From the NCBI RefSeq assembly GCF_003688595.1, contig NZ_RCWT01000012.1, positions 1-64,000 on the forward strand: DNA of 64,000 nt, given 5' to 3'. Position 1 is the first letter of the stretch. Every line of letters starts with the position of its first letter. The notes under the pieces are model-generated. The model was given only the letters and a program-made list of their open reading frames with translations, ran no database searches and was not told the DNA's origin. This DNA is from Sphingomonas sp. PP-F2F-G114-C0414 (lineage in GTDB: Bacteria; Pseudomonadota; Alphaproteobacteria; Sphingomonadales; Sphingomonadaceae). This document shows positions 16,393-25,679 of this stretch, one piece after another. Both the position numbers and the translations under genes were made by a program.

Positions 16393-17289
16393 TTATGGAG
16401 CGGTGGTCGCAGGCGGCATCGGCTGATCGCGCTGGCGCGCTTTGAGTTCACGCAGAAAGCCGTGAAGCACCTCGGTCGACAGTCCGTGCATCACGAGCCG
16501 GAAACCGGCACCCAACGTCGAGAAGGGCACAAGCGGGTGGCGATTGTTGATCATCGCCAGATGCTTTTCCTCCCCCGTCAGCCGCGCCACGTAGAGCCCG
16601 ATCGTCTCGTCGAGCTGCAGCGAATTGGCGGCACGCCAGAAATCGCGATCGGTCAGCAGCATCGCGTAGGCCGGCGTGTAAAGCTCGATCGCGGTTTGCA
16701 GATCGACGACGTTGAGGCGGCCGTTGGGCAACGGATCGAGCACGATCTCGTCAGTGATCGCGGAAAAATCAATCCTGTCGACGCGCGCGACGCTGGTGCC
16801 GCGCCGCTCTAGCTCACGGTTGAGGCCGATCAGATAATTATAGATGTTAAGATCGTGATTGAGGAACAGGTCCTCGCGCACATCGTCGATCCGGCGCGGC
16901 GTCATGGGTTTCAGCGGCGGATGGAAGCCGGGCGTGGCATTGTCCGAGATGAACCGCAGGACCTGCGCACCAAGGTGGAAGTGACGCAGGATCAGCAGAT
17001 TGGCGTCGCGCGACAGGAAATGCTTCATGCCCAGTGCGATCGACCGGTGCAGGAACCTGGGCGCATGGGGCCAGCGCGGGCTGATCGTGTGGACCAGCTG
17101 CGCGAGGATGATCGTCAGCCGCGCGAACGGCCGCACCAGCGGAAGCAGGAACTGGCGACAGCGCGAGGATTGGTCCCGGATCAAGGCCGCCTTGGCTATA
17201 GGCTCGAACGGCAGCGAGCGGTCCAGCGCCAGCGCCAGCCATGGGTCGGGATCGTTCGGATCATGGCCGGGGACGGCATACTCAGCCAT
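16393..17289 (-). CDS. Unknown protein, third gene of the ketosynthase/diiron-oxidase operon
   Basis: A 298-residue soluble-looking protein with no signal peptide. It has a hydrophobic, mostly helical middle (residues 55-75, FARLTIILAQLVHTISP) and several conserved-looking His/Asn positions (ILRHFHLGAQ, LNHDLNIYNYL, MINNRHPLVP). I cannot assign a family. Its ATG lies inside the end of the diiron-oxidase gene (8-base overlap), so it is translated from the same message and probably acts in the same pathway. The His-rich helices would suit a metal- or acyl-binding role, but that is speculation. Confidence 0.65.
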   Translation of the reverse strand: MAEYAVPGHDPNDPDPWLALALDRSLPFEPIAKAALIRDQSSRCRQFLLPLVRPFARLTIILAQLVHTISPRWPHAPRFLHRSIALGMKHFLSRDANLLILRHFHLGAQVLRFISDNATPGFHPPLKPMTPRRIDDVREDLFLNHDLNIYNYLIGLNRELERRGTSVARVDRIDFSAITDEIVLDPLPNGRLNVVDLQTAIELYTPAYAMLLTDRDFWRAANSLQLDETIGLYVARLTGEEKHLAMINNRHPLVPFSTLGAGFRLVMHGLSTEVLHGFLRELKARQRDQPMPPATTAP

Positions 17290-17962
17290 TGTCCAGTTCC
17301 TCGAGCTGGAGCCGGTACAGCCGCGCCACGATTTGCGCATGGCGGACGATCGCCGCGGATGCCGCCTCGCCGCCAGACTCCACCGCCAACGTCAGAGCGT
17401 GGTCGAACTCGGCCATATGCGCGACGTCGTTCTCGCCATGATACCGCAGGAACGTCAGCGCATCGGGCGCGAGGTCGAGCTGTGCGGCAAGCTTGTCCGC
17501 CCACGGTCCGGCCAGACGATTGCCCAGGCTTTCGATGATGAACATCGCGCCCAGAAGACCGACCGGGTCGGGTTGCGATGCCGCCTGATACATGAACGCG
17601 CTCAGTGCCTCGGTCCCGATATTCTTGGGCGCCGACCGGATCTCCTCGAGCGTGCCACCGGCGACCACGTAATTCTGTTCGAGCAGGCGATAATCGCGAT
17701 GCTCGGCGGCGGCATGGGTGATGAACATCGCCCGCAGGTCCTCGTGCGCCGGACCGAAGCTGGACGCGGCGCGACTGATCCAGCGGCCACCCTCCACCAC
17801 CTGTTGACGCAGGTTGCGCAGCAGGCTGCGATACTCCTCGAGGCGCAGGCGCCCACCGGTCAGACGCGCGATCACCGGCACCTGGATCAGCGCGCTTTCG
17901 AATTCTATCCATACGCGCGCAAGGCCGCGGTTGCTCGCCTCGATCTGGTCGGTCATGCTCAT
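17282..17962 (-). CDS. Haem-oxygenase-like diiron oxidase (HDO family)
   Basis: A 226-residue all-helical protein of the TenA/PqqC-like iron-containing redox enzyme group. A full set of candidate diiron ligands is visible: Glu57, His88 (AAEHRDY), Glu144 (FIIESLG), and His175, Asp179 and His182 in the helix YHGENDVAHMAEF. Relatives include UndA (fatty acid to terminal alkene), BesC and the SznF central domain, which use dioxygen for C-C cleavage, desaturation or N-oxygenation. The strong GGAGGGGG ribosome binding site fixes the start at 17962. The ATG overlaps the ketosynthase stop codon (ATGA), so the oxidase and ketosynthase are made together, suggesting that the oxidase acts on an acyl product or an acyl-derived compound. 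Confidence 0.8.
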   Translation of the reverse strand: MSMTDQIEASNRGLARVWIEFESALIQVPVIARLTGGRLRLEEYRSLLRNLRQQVVEGGRWISRAASSFGPAHEDLRAMFITHAAAEHRDYRLLEQNYVVAGGTLEEIRSAPKNIGTEALSAFMYQAASQPDPVGLLGAMFIIESLGNRLAGPWADKLAAQLDLAPDALTFLRYHGENDVAHMAEFDHALTLAVESGGEAASAAIVRHAQIVARLYRLQLEELDNG

Positions 17963-19098
17963 CTTTCCCCCTCCACCACGGTCAACGCCGCATACGCCAT
18001 CACGCACTGGCCGCTTTCGGGTACGGCGCACAGGATTCGTTGACCGGGTACGAGTCGCCCCGAGCGCATCAGGTCGTCGAGCAACAGGAACAACGCCGCC
18101 GCGCCGACATTGCCCTTGTCGTAGAGGTTGGTGAACCACCGGTCCTCGGGAATCATGCACCCTGCCCGCTCGGCCAGCCGGACCATCTCCTCGCGCAACG
18201 AATGCGCGGAGAAATGGCACAGGAACCAATCGACCTTACCCGTGTCGACCTTGCCTTCGTCGACCAGCCGCATCAATTCGCCCAGCCATACCGGCAGCAT
18301 CCGGTGCAGTGTGTCGACATCCTGTCGCAACTGAAACGCGCCGGCGCGCGCGGCGGCCTCGGCGCCATCGTGCAGGCTCCACGGCAGGACCGCGCCGCCC
18401 GGGCCGGGCGCGCTGCCACCGGTCATGCACGGGCCGAAACGATCGGCGAAGGAGCGCACCGATATCCAGTCGATGCGTAGCGACAGGCCGCTCTGTGCCG
18501 GCCGGTCCTCGACGACCAGCGCAGCCGCGCCGTCGCTCAAGGTCCAGCGCAGGAATTCGGCGTCGGCAGGCAGCGTGCCGTCTTCGCCCAGCGTAGCGGT
18601 ACCGCGATATTGGCCGGGGCGAAAATAGCGGCTGGCAAATTCGGCACCGACGGCAATACCGGCGCGGTGCTCGCCCGCACGGATCTGCAGCGCGGTCGAT
18701 TTCAGTGCCATCATCGCGCTTGCGCAAACGCTCTGCAGGCTCGCGATTTCCAGCGGCGGCAGACCCGACGCGACGTGGACCCCGCTTGCCAGCCCGGGCA
18801 CCAGGAGATCGTTCTGCGTCGTCGCGGTAGCGAGATAGCCGATCTCCCGCCGGTCGATCTCCGCATCCGCCAGCAGCGCGCGAACCGCCTCCGCAGCAAG
18901 AGTCGCCAGCGTCCAGTCGGTGGTCCCGTCGGGCCGGATCGCATAATGGCGGGTGCGAATGCGGTTCTGCCGCAGAACCAGCCGTCCCAGGCGATCCGAT
19001 TGTGGGGACAGGTGGCCGATATGATCGCCCATCGCCGCGTTGCTGATCGGGGGCCCAGGCAGGAACTGGGCCGTGCGAGTGATGAAGGCGTCGCGCAT
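17959..19098 (-). CDS. 3-oxoacyl-ACP synthase III (FabH/KAS III-like)
   Basis: A 379-residue thiolase-fold condensing enzyme. The catalytic triad is visible: Cys125 (SVCASAMMAL), a His in DWFLCHFSAH (His295 or His299) and Asn330 (YDKGNVGAAA). It is longer than housekeeping FabH (about 320 residues) and closer to the specialised KAS III enzymes that start or join acyl chains in secondary metabolism. It is the first gene of a three-gene operon with a diiron oxidase and an unknown protein, and no acyl-carrier protein is encoded beside it. The ATG at 19098 has a modest GGTGA ribosome binding site. The product is unknown; condensation followed by oxidative tailoring is the natural reading. Confidence 0.85.
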   Translation of the reverse strand: MRDAFITRTAQFLPGPPISNAAMGDHIGHLSPQSDRLGRLVLRQNRIRTRHYAIRPDGTTDWTLATLAAEAVRALLADAEIDRREIGYLATATTQNDLLVPGLASGVHVASGLPPLEIASLQSVCASAMMALKSTALQIRAGEHRAGIAVGAEFASRYFRPGQYRGTATLGEDGTLPADAEFLRWTLSDGAAALVVEDRPAQSGLSLRIDWISVRSFADRFGPCMTGGSAPGPGGAVLPWSLHDGAEAAARAGAFQLRQDVDTLHRMLPVWLGELMRLVDEGKVDTGKVDWFLCHFSAHSLREEMVRLAERAGCMIPEDRWFTNLYDKGNVGAAALFLLLDDLMRSGRLVPGQRILCAVPESGQCVMAYAALTVVEGER

Positions 19099-19271
19099 TA
19101 CGTCACCATGGCGCGGTCGCTTATCTTGGGTCAATGCGGCATATCGGCACGAACGACTGTAACGGCGGGCGGTATCGATGTTCGGACACGTTTCAAACGG
19201 CAGGGAAGTTCCCGTATGATTATCGTCCGGTGCAAGAACGATCCGCAGGTCGCGCCGGAAGACCGGGTATC

Positions 19272-19802
19272 GTGATCGCCGTATTCGCCGTGACGCTGCT
19301 TGCGGCCTCCCCGCCAGCAGCGGCCTTTCCGCTAGATTGCGCCTATGTGGCGCGGGGCGGCGAGTTGGAACCACACGGACCCTGCGCACGGATCGAGGAT
19401 GACGTCCCGCATATAGACCCCGCACATCTCGCCCGGATGACCTTCGAAGGCGGCCTGGCGGAGATCCGGATAGGCGGTGCCGGAACCGGCGGCGGGATCG
19501 CCTATGTCAGGCGCGACGGGCGAGCCGTGAGCGTATTCATCCTCGACAACGGCCCGGACTATTTCAGGGAAGGGCTGGTACGCGGACTTCGCCACGGCAA
19601 GCTCATCTATTATGATCGCGCCCTGCGTCCCGTTATCGTGACCGGATACGACTGGGGCTATCCGTTCGATCATGGTCGGGCCGAGGTCTGCACCGGATGC
19701 AAGGAGCAAAGGCTCGACGACGAACATTCCACTATGGGCGGCGGACGTTGGGCCGTGATCGACCGCAAGGGGCGTGTGCGCGCTTCAGCGCGCCGACGAT
19801 GA
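19272..19802 (+). CDS. Secreted protein of unknown function
   Basis: A 176-residue protein starting at a GTG with GGAAG upstream. The first 20 residues form a signal peptide (MIAVFAVTLLAASPPAAAF). The mature protein has four cysteines (LDCAY, GPCARI, and the pair in CTGCKEQ) and repeated strands resembling short WG-type repeats (IAYVRRDGRAVSVFI and GRWAVIDRKGRVRA). It is probably a small periplasmic protein with disulphides. It starts 173 bases from, and is divergent to, the ketosynthase operon. I do not recognise a family. Confidence 0.5.
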   Translation: MIAVFAVTLLAASPPAAAFPLDCAYVARGGELEPHGPCARIEDDVPHIDPAHLARMTFEGGLAEIRIGGAGTGGGIAYVRRDGRAVSVFILDNGPDYFREGLVRGLRHGKLIYYDRALRPVIVTGYDWGYPFDHGRAEVCTGCKEQRLDDEHSTMGGGRWAVIDRKGRVRASARRR

Positions 19803-19817
19803 TGACGGTGCGGCGTT

Positions 19818-20183
19818 CTACACGACCGTATGAGCCGTCCTATCCGCGCAGGGATAGGACCACGCCTTCATCGAAACCGTAAAGCCGCCGGTTGCAGTGA
19901 TCCGATCGCCCTCGACCGCGAAAAAGGCGTAGCGCGGCGGGTCGGGCCAGCCGTAAAAATCGTTTTCGCGCACGATCCATCTTGCCCCGTCGACATCCGC
20001 CACTGCGACAGTAGCATCGCCGAACCTCCCAAAGACGGGGTGCGCGGCGACAATGGCGGCTTCGTTCGTGGACGGACGACGCCAGACAACGATACGCCGC
20101 CGACATTGCAGGAACCTGAACAGGAACTGCAGATCCTCGAATAGGCTTTGCCAAAACCATCCTCGGCGCCGGCCTCGTGGCGC
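19818..20183 (-). pseudogene. Open frame without a proper start, possible gene remnant
   Basis: The minus strand is open from 20183 to a stop at 19818-19820, with no ATG and only one late GTG (20003). The last 70 codons read like real protein (for example DVDGARWIVRENDFYGWPD and YAFFAVEGDRITATGGF), while the first part is Arg/Phe-rich. It could be the 3' end of a gene that lost its start by mutation or frameshift, or a 61-residue protein starting at the GTG. I do not recognise the family. Confidence 0.3.
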
Positions 20184-20536
20184 TTACCCAATAGAAGGCG
20201 CAGACGCATTGCCACAGCGGTCTTTCTGTTTGCGTGCGTGACTCGGTCACGGGGTATGCCGCTGTATACGCCAAGCCTGCGCCGTTCTGCAAAACGGCTC
20301 GATGCCGACCGTGGTTATCTGCCCGTCAGTAAGTCGGTGATGATCGGCTCGTCGGACTCAGGTGCCAGCCTCGCCGATGGGTTCTGCCACCGCGAATTGT
20401 TTGCCGCAGTCCCCAGCGCGTGCTTCTGATCCCGTCGGCGCGGCTGTAGGCTGCGGAAGTTGGTAATTTGGGTCGAACGCCTGCTCGCGCTCAAACCGCC
20501 GCCCGTATGCCCCCCCCGTCGACAGGATACGCGACA

Positions 20537-21265
20537 ATGCCTGCTCTTGCTGCCGCTGCTATCTGCATCGCTGTAACCCAACCGTCCTCGCCCGGCGAGG
20601 CGCTGGAAATTCCGCCGATGACGCTGCCCGCGTTACCGAAACCGGGACGTGTCGCCGCCTCCGCAGCTGGCTTCGCCCCGCCCGGGTGGAAGGTGGAACG
20701 ATCCGTGCGGGCCGATCTCGACAAGGACGGCCGTCCCGATATCGTCGCGGTGCTGAGGGGCGCGGACAAACGTTGCGTGATCGGTAATGATCACGGAGCA
20801 GGGCCGCTCGATACCAACCCGCGCGTGCTGATCGCTGCGGTTGGTGCTCCGGCCGGATACACGCTGCGGGTCGTCAACGCCGCGGTCATCCCGCGGTTGG
20901 AAGATCCGTATATGGACGATCCGCTTGGCGAGGACGGCCTGACGGTTAGCGCTGGCATAATCCGTCTTCGGCTGGGTGTCTGGCGCAGCATGGGCGGCTG
21001 GGGGACCAGCACCAACACCCTGTCGTTCCGCTGGGACGGCGCACACTTCCGGCTCGTCGGCTTCGACCGCGACTACACCCACCGCGGCAGTGGCGAGACC
21101 GAATTGTTCAGCGCGAATTATCTGACCCACCGGGCCAAGGTGACGACCGGCACGATCGAGGACGAGACTCCCGGCAAGGTCCGCTGGAAGACCCTGCCCG
21201 CGCGTCCGATGCCGACGCTGGACACGATCGGCGACGCCCTGGAATTTGCGGAATCGCAGCGTTGA
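20537..21265 (+). CDS. Secreted protein with an FG-GAP/VCBS-like segment, unknown function
   Basis: A 242-residue protein. The ATG at 20537 has AGGA ten bases upstream and opens a signal peptide (MPALAAAAICIAVTQP). Residues 65-85 (ADLDKDGRPDIVAVL) match the calcium-binding loop of FG-GAP/VCBS repeats, and the rest is strand-rich (for example TNTLSFRWDGAHFRLVGFDRD). Proteins of this shape are common in the sphingomonad periplasm with no assigned role. Its 3' end faces creD ten bases away. Confidence 0.55.
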   Translation: MPALAAAAICIAVTQPSSPGEALEIPPMTLPALPKPGRVAASAAGFAPPGWKVERSVRADLDKDGRPDIVAVLRGADKRCVIGNDHGAGPLDTNPRVLIAAVGAPAGYTLRVVNAAVIPRLEDPYMDDPLGEDGLTVSAGIIRLRLGVWRSMGGWGTSTNTLSFRWDGAHFRLVGFDRDYTHRGSGETELFSANYLTHRAKVTTGTIEDETPGKVRWKTLPARPMPTLDTIGDALEFAESQR

Positions 21266-21275
21266 GACCTATCGT

Positions 21276-22643
21276 CTAGCCGAGCGCGGCATCCTCTTCG
21301 TCGGATGCCGCGACGCCACCCCAGTCGATCCGACGGGTGGCGTACATCACGCCCGCCAGCGCAGCGAACAGCATGCCCGAGCCGATCAGCAGCGAATAGG
21401 CTTCGAGGCTGAGCAGAACGTAAAGGACCGCGTAGAGCCCGGCGAGCAGCGCCGCGACCACGCCCGCGCGCCGCCAGCTGTGCAGGATCGCCGCGGAATA
21501 GCTGCTGATCAGCGCGACGACCGCGAGGCTGGCGACCAGATAGGCGCCGAGGAACCCGATCACTTCAGCGAGTGCCAGCAGCAGAATGAAGAACAGCACC
21601 AGTCCGGCACCGATCAACAGATAGGCGACACCCGGCACCGGCGCGCCGCCGATGATGTCGAACATCAGCAGTGCGAGGAATGTAAAGCCGATGAACATGA
21701 AGCCGTATTTGGTCGAGCGATTGACCTGAGAATAGAGATTGATCGGATCGAGCAGCCCGATCGTCACCGCTTCGTCCGCCCCCATCTCCTGCTCGCCGAT
21801 CGTCACGACCGGCCGGTTCAGCGCAAGATTGCCGATCTGCCAGTTCGCCGGAAACGCCGATGCTCCTGGTGTCCGGTTCGGCAGGAAGGCCCCGGTGAAC
21901 GACGGGTGCGGCCAGGCGGAGATCGCGTCGATGCTGGTCTGTTCGGCAGAGGGCAGGAACGAGAGTTCGTCGCTGCCACGCAGATCGAACGCGACATCGA
22001 ACATCAACGCCGCGTTTGCTACCCCGACGCCTGCCGCGATCGGCCCCCGCCCGGTGAAGCCGCTGCCGCTCGTCGTCGCCAGGCTGGCCCCCGGGATCAA
22101 CGGTAGCGTCCGGCCGTCGACGCGGATCGCCGGCCGCGACCCCGCCAGTCCCTTGGCGTTGCCGATCCCGACGCGGATCTCCGCATCCGCCAGGCGCAGG
22201 CTGTCCGGCGGGATGTTCAGTGTCGCGAAGTCGGGCAGGCGAAACTGGCCGGCGATCTGGACGCGCGAGCGATAGACCACCGCTTCGTAGATCGAGCGAT
22301 GCCGCCGTTCCGCATCGATCCTCGTGCGGATCGCCGAGCGCGTCGGCGCGACGAACAACAGTTTGTCCTCACGATCGGTCCGTCGGACGGTGCGCCCGCT
22401 TTCGACCGCATCGCGCGTCACCACGCGGCTGAACGGAATGACCAGGAACGGCCCGGCGATGCGCTGCGGGCCACCCCAACCCTCGACGATCGACGTGCGC
22501 GCGACCTGCGACTGGCTCTCGCGGTCGTAGACCAGCAGGTAGGTGGCGAAAAGCGGTATGGACAGCAGCAGCCCCAGCAGGATGGTCATGGCGAGCTTGC
22601 GCCCCGGCGTCGTGCGCTTCGACGAAGACGAAAACTTGATCAT
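21276..22643 (-). CDS. creD: CreD family inner-membrane protein
   Basis: A 455-residue integral membrane protein with the CreD layout: an N-terminal helix (MTILLGLLLSIPLFATYLLVYDRE), a large periplasmic domain (about residues 45-300) and a cluster of five to six membrane helices in the C-terminal third (for example FMFIGFTFLALLMFDIIGGAPV). In enterobacteria CreD belongs to the CreBC two-component regulon and affects envelope integrity and colicin tolerance; here no creB or creC gene is adjacent. A GGGGG run just upstream of the ATG supports the start at 22643. Confidence 0.85.
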   Translation of the reverse strand: MIKFSSSSKRTTPGRKLAMTILLGLLLSIPLFATYLLVYDRESQSQVARTSIVEGWGGPQRIAGPFLVIPFSRVVTRDAVESGRTVRRTDREDKLLFVAPTRSAIRTRIDAERRHRSIYEAVVYRSRVQIAGQFRLPDFATLNIPPDSLRLADAEIRVGIGNAKGLAGSRPAIRVDGRTLPLIPGASLATTSGSGFTGRGPIAAGVGVANAALMFDVAFDLRGSDELSFLPSAEQTSIDAISAWPHPSFTGAFLPNRTPGASAFPANWQIGNLALNRPVVTIGEQEMGADEAVTIGLLDPINLYSQVNRSTKYGFMFIGFTFLALLMFDIIGGAPVPGVAYLLIGAGLVLFFILLLALAEVIGFLGAYLVASLAVVALISSYSAAILHSWRRAGVVAALLAGLYAVLYVLLSLEAYSLLIGSGMLFAALAGVMYATRRIDWGGVAASDEEDAALG

Positions 22644-23025
22644 GATACCCCCGGCGGTCTCGACCGCTGTTGAAGATATTGAATTGGACGTCGCTGTTCG
22701 TCAATCGGAAGTGGTTCGTGCGAATCATCGCGACCTCGAGAGAAATATCCTTGGGCACCACCATCAGTGCATACTGATCGGTACCTTGGTTCCCGAAATG
22801 ACATCGTTTCTGCCGACCGCGCTCGCCGCGAACGGCCGACGGCATGGGTACGGCGCGCTTGCCGATCGTGGAGGAAAGCAACGTCGAGGTCGACGGCGCT
22901 GTCGTACTGCAACCTTGCGCATCTCCGCGTAGCTCGGCGTGATCAAGGTGAGCCGCGAAGTAGACACGGCCCCGCTGCCCGCTGCTCTGACAGAGGTGCC
23001 GATTGTCGCGCCGGCGTAGCGGCGT
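22644..23025. other. Intergenic region, no gene seen
   Basis: Short open frames exist on both strands, but none has a ribosome binding site or a recognisable motif. The start-proximal 50 bases are AT-rich, as expected for the creD promoter. Confidence 0.4.
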
Positions 23026-24069
23026 TCACCGCTCAGGCTGCATCGCGCGCAGCGCACGCGTCCACAGCCAGGCCATCATCAGGCAGCAGAGGGTCAGCGT
23101 ACCGCCAAAAATAACCGACAATACCTGGCCGACATCGTCCGCGGCGGGCATACGCCCCTCCAGCGCCATGCGCCGCAGCAACACCGCATTCTCGGCCAGT
23201 TCCAAGCCGTGCTCCCGCATCCTGGAGCGCATCCACGTCGGCAGGCGCGCCATCGAAAGTGCTCCGTCGATCGGCGGGACCGGCGGATCGGCCCCGGGCC
23301 CGGCTCCGCTGGCGGGATAGCTTGCCAGCATCATGACGGTGACCGGATCGGTCGGGGATTGGCCGGGCGCGCGAAGCGGCAGGTAATAGTCCTCGTAGCT
23401 GCTCGTTCGCGTATTCCAGCGCCGTAGCCATGCCTGATCGTAACCCGGCAGCGCGTCGGCTAGCCGTGCATAGCGTGGCATCTCGCCCTCACCTTTGCTG
23501 GCGAGTGCCGCTATCGTCAGCCTTGGCAACGGCTTGCCCGCGTCGGGTGGCGTCCGGCCGAAGAGGACATAGCCCGCCGTAGCGGCTAGGGCGAAAACCC
23601 CCGCCGCCAGAAGCGCACCTGCGCGGTTGCGGCGCAAGGACCGCGCTTTCTGCGTGGTGGTGGGCAAGCGCGACCGCCAGTTTGGATTGCGTTTCGGATC
23701 GAGCGCGTCCTGCATGCCGCACAGAAACGAGCGTTCCGGACGGCGGGGAAGCCGCCGCAGGACCGCATGCGGCAACCACAAGGTCAGCGCGACCACGGGG
23801 AGCCCGGCCACCGTGACGCTATCGTGCCCGAACAGACGATTGACGAGCCCCTCGCTCCAGGCGAACGGACCGATCTCGAAGATCGCACCAAGGATCAGCA
23901 TGGCCACGCTTGCCAACAGACCGAGATAGAGGGCCCAAGCACCCAGCCTTGCCTGTGCGGAAACTAGCGCGTCGCCTGGCAAAGACGCGGAATCGTCCGC
24001 TGCAATGGCCGACCATGCGGCCTTGGTCGCCGGCTGGTTTTGATGCGGGTTCGAGTTCGGGGGTCGCAT
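23026..24069 (-). CDS. Membrane protein of unknown function
   Basis: A 347-residue protein with two N-terminal membrane helices (ALYLGLLASVAMLILGAIFE and VAGLPVVALTLWLPHAVLRR), a third near residue 155 (AGALLAAGVFALAATAGYVLF), an extramembrane domain of about 120 residues and a final helix (GTLTLCCLMMAWLWTRAL). No catalytic motif is recognised. It stands alone with more than 300 bases on each side. Confidence 0.6.
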   Translation of the reverse strand: MRPPNSNPHQNQPATKAAWSAIAADDSASLPGDALVSAQARLGAWALYLGLLASVAMLILGAIFEIGPFAWSEGLVNRLFGHDSVTVAGLPVVALTLWLPHAVLRRLPRRPERSFLCGMQDALDPKRNPNWRSRLPTTTQKARSLRRNRAGALLAAGVFALAATAGYVLFGRTPPDAGKPLPRLTIAALASKGEGEMPRYARLADALPGYDQAWLRRWNTRTSSYEDYYLPLRAPGQSPTDPVTVMMLASYPASGAGPGADPPVPPIDGALSMARLPTWMRSRMREHGLELAENAVLLRRMALEGRMPAADDVGQVLSVIFGGTLTLCCLMMAWLWTRALRAMQPER

Positions 24070-24512
24070 CGTAAAAGTCTATCGCAGTTCCATCCACGAG
24101 CAAGACCAGCGGTGATAGTAGGACATGTCCTGCCGGCGACCATTGATCGTCAGCATGATTACGCTGCAACAGGCTACCAAACAGGCCGCCCGCAAGCTTA
24201 GCGTGCGTTTTCGAACATACTCCCACAGGTCCCCTAGAACCAACCGTCATCGGCTTCGAATTCGGGACAAAACATGAGCGGGGATATTGCTACGGGCAGC
24301 AAACTTGCGTCGAACGCGCAGTGCGGTCGACAGTGATGAGCAGCGCGGTGACCGCACAAGCCCAACGCCTTCCTAGCTGGCCGCAAATAGGTCCCGCGTG
24401 GCACTGGCTGCTTGACGTCGGCCCGGTGTCTTATTCGAGGGTTCCAGACAAGTCGGTTCGAGCGCGCGCTCGACGTCCGGGCACAATCCTTTCGGTCGTG
24501 GGTTCCTCCGCT
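24070..24512. other. Intergenic region before the glycosyltransferase cluster
   Basis: I see no gene, hairpin or clear promoter that I can support. The first half is moderately AT-rich. Confidence 0.35.
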
Positions 24513-25679
24513 ATGACACTCCACGACTTCGACAGCAGCACGACGACCACCGATGACGGTTCGGTCGAGGCGGCCCATCGCCACGCCCCCTTGCGGATCG
24601 CCGTCATCGCCCATCTGCGGCATCCGATCGCTATGCCGTTCATGGGGGGCATGGAAGCGCATTGCCATCAGCTGGTCACCGCGCTGGTGGCGCGCGGGCA
24701 CGACGTCACGCTGTTCGCCAGCGGCGACAGCGACCCGACGCTGCCTCTGCACCCGATCGCCGAGCGCCACTATGAAGCGGTCCTGCCCTGGGCGCAGTGG
24801 CACGGCACGCCGCAACTGACCGCGTTCCAGGATGCGGCGTTCGGGCGGGCCTGGGAGGCGATCGGCGCGGGCGCGTACGACATCGTCCACAACAACACGA
24901 TGCACCCGACGCTGCATGTCCTGGCGAAGCGCGACCGCACGGCAATGGTGACGTCGCTCCACGTGCCCCCGTTTGCCGGCCTGGCGAACGCGGTCGCGGA
25001 TACCAGCGCGGACTGGTTGCGGCAGACCGTGACGTCGCACGCGCATCTCGCAACATGGTGGACGACGCCGCCGGCCACCGTGTCGGTGGTTCACAACGGC
25101 ATCGATACGGCTCGGTGGCGGTTTCACGCCGTCGGCGATGGCAGGGCGATCTGGGCGGGTCGCATCACCCCGAACAAGGGCACCGCGGTCGCACTCGAAG
25201 CGGCGACTCTGGCCGGGATCGAGCTGGACGTGGTCGGGCCGATCGACTGCATGGATTATTTCACCGACCGGGTGGCACCGCTGCTCGATCACGCCCGCGT
25301 CTATCGCGGCCATCTCGGCGGCGACGCGCTGGTCGAGGCGATCGGCACGGCATCGGTATTGCTATCGACGCCGATGTGGGACGAGCCGTTCGGGCTGATC
25401 GCCGCCGAGGCGCTGGCATGCGGCGTGCCCGTTGCCGCGCTGGATCGCGGCGCGATGCGCGAGGTGGTAGGCGATTGCGGCGCGCTCGCGACCGACGCCG
25501 GCTCGCTCGCGCTGGCGATCGACCGTGCTGTCGCGATCCCGCGCGCTGCATGCCGCGACCGTGTGACCCAGCTGTTCTCGCTGACCGCGATGGTCGAGGG
25601 CTATGAACGCGCCTATGCGGCCGCGATCGCTGGCGCCCGCGCCTCGAGTTGCGCGAGCACCACGGAGGTACTCGCATAG
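24513..25679 (+). CDS. Glycosyltransferase family 4
   Basis: A 388-residue GT-B glycosyltransferase. The N-terminal acceptor half contains the glycine-rich loop (MPFMGGMEAHCHQLVTALVARG in two parts, residues 45-66) and the donor half the E-x7-E motif (EPFGLIAAE) that binds the nucleotide sugar. It should transfer a sugar with retention; donor and acceptor are unknown. The ATG at 24513 begins about 25 residues before the first strand. Its 3' end overlaps the convergent GT2 gene by 67 bases, an unusually long overlap of two coding regions. With the three minus-strand genes it forms a four-gene glycosylation cluster. Confidence 0.85.
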   Translation: MTLHDFDSSTTTTDDGSVEAAHRHAPLRIAVIAHLRHPIAMPFMGGMEAHCHQLVTALVARGHDVTLFASGDSDPTLPLHPIAERHYEAVLPWAQWHGTPQLTAFQDAAFGRAWEAIGAGAYDIVHNNTMHPTLHVLAKRDRTAMVTSLHVPPFAGLANAVADTSADWLRQTVTSHAHLATWWTTPPATVSVVHNGIDTARWRFHAVGDGRAIWAGRITPNKGTAVALEAATLAGIELDVVGPIDCMDYFTDRVAPLLDHARVYRGHLGGDALVEAIGTASVLLSTPMWDEPFGLIAAEALACGVPVAALDRGAMREVVGDCGALATDAGSLALAIDRAVAIPRAACRDRVTQLFSLTAMVEGYERAYAAAIAGARASSCASTTEVLA

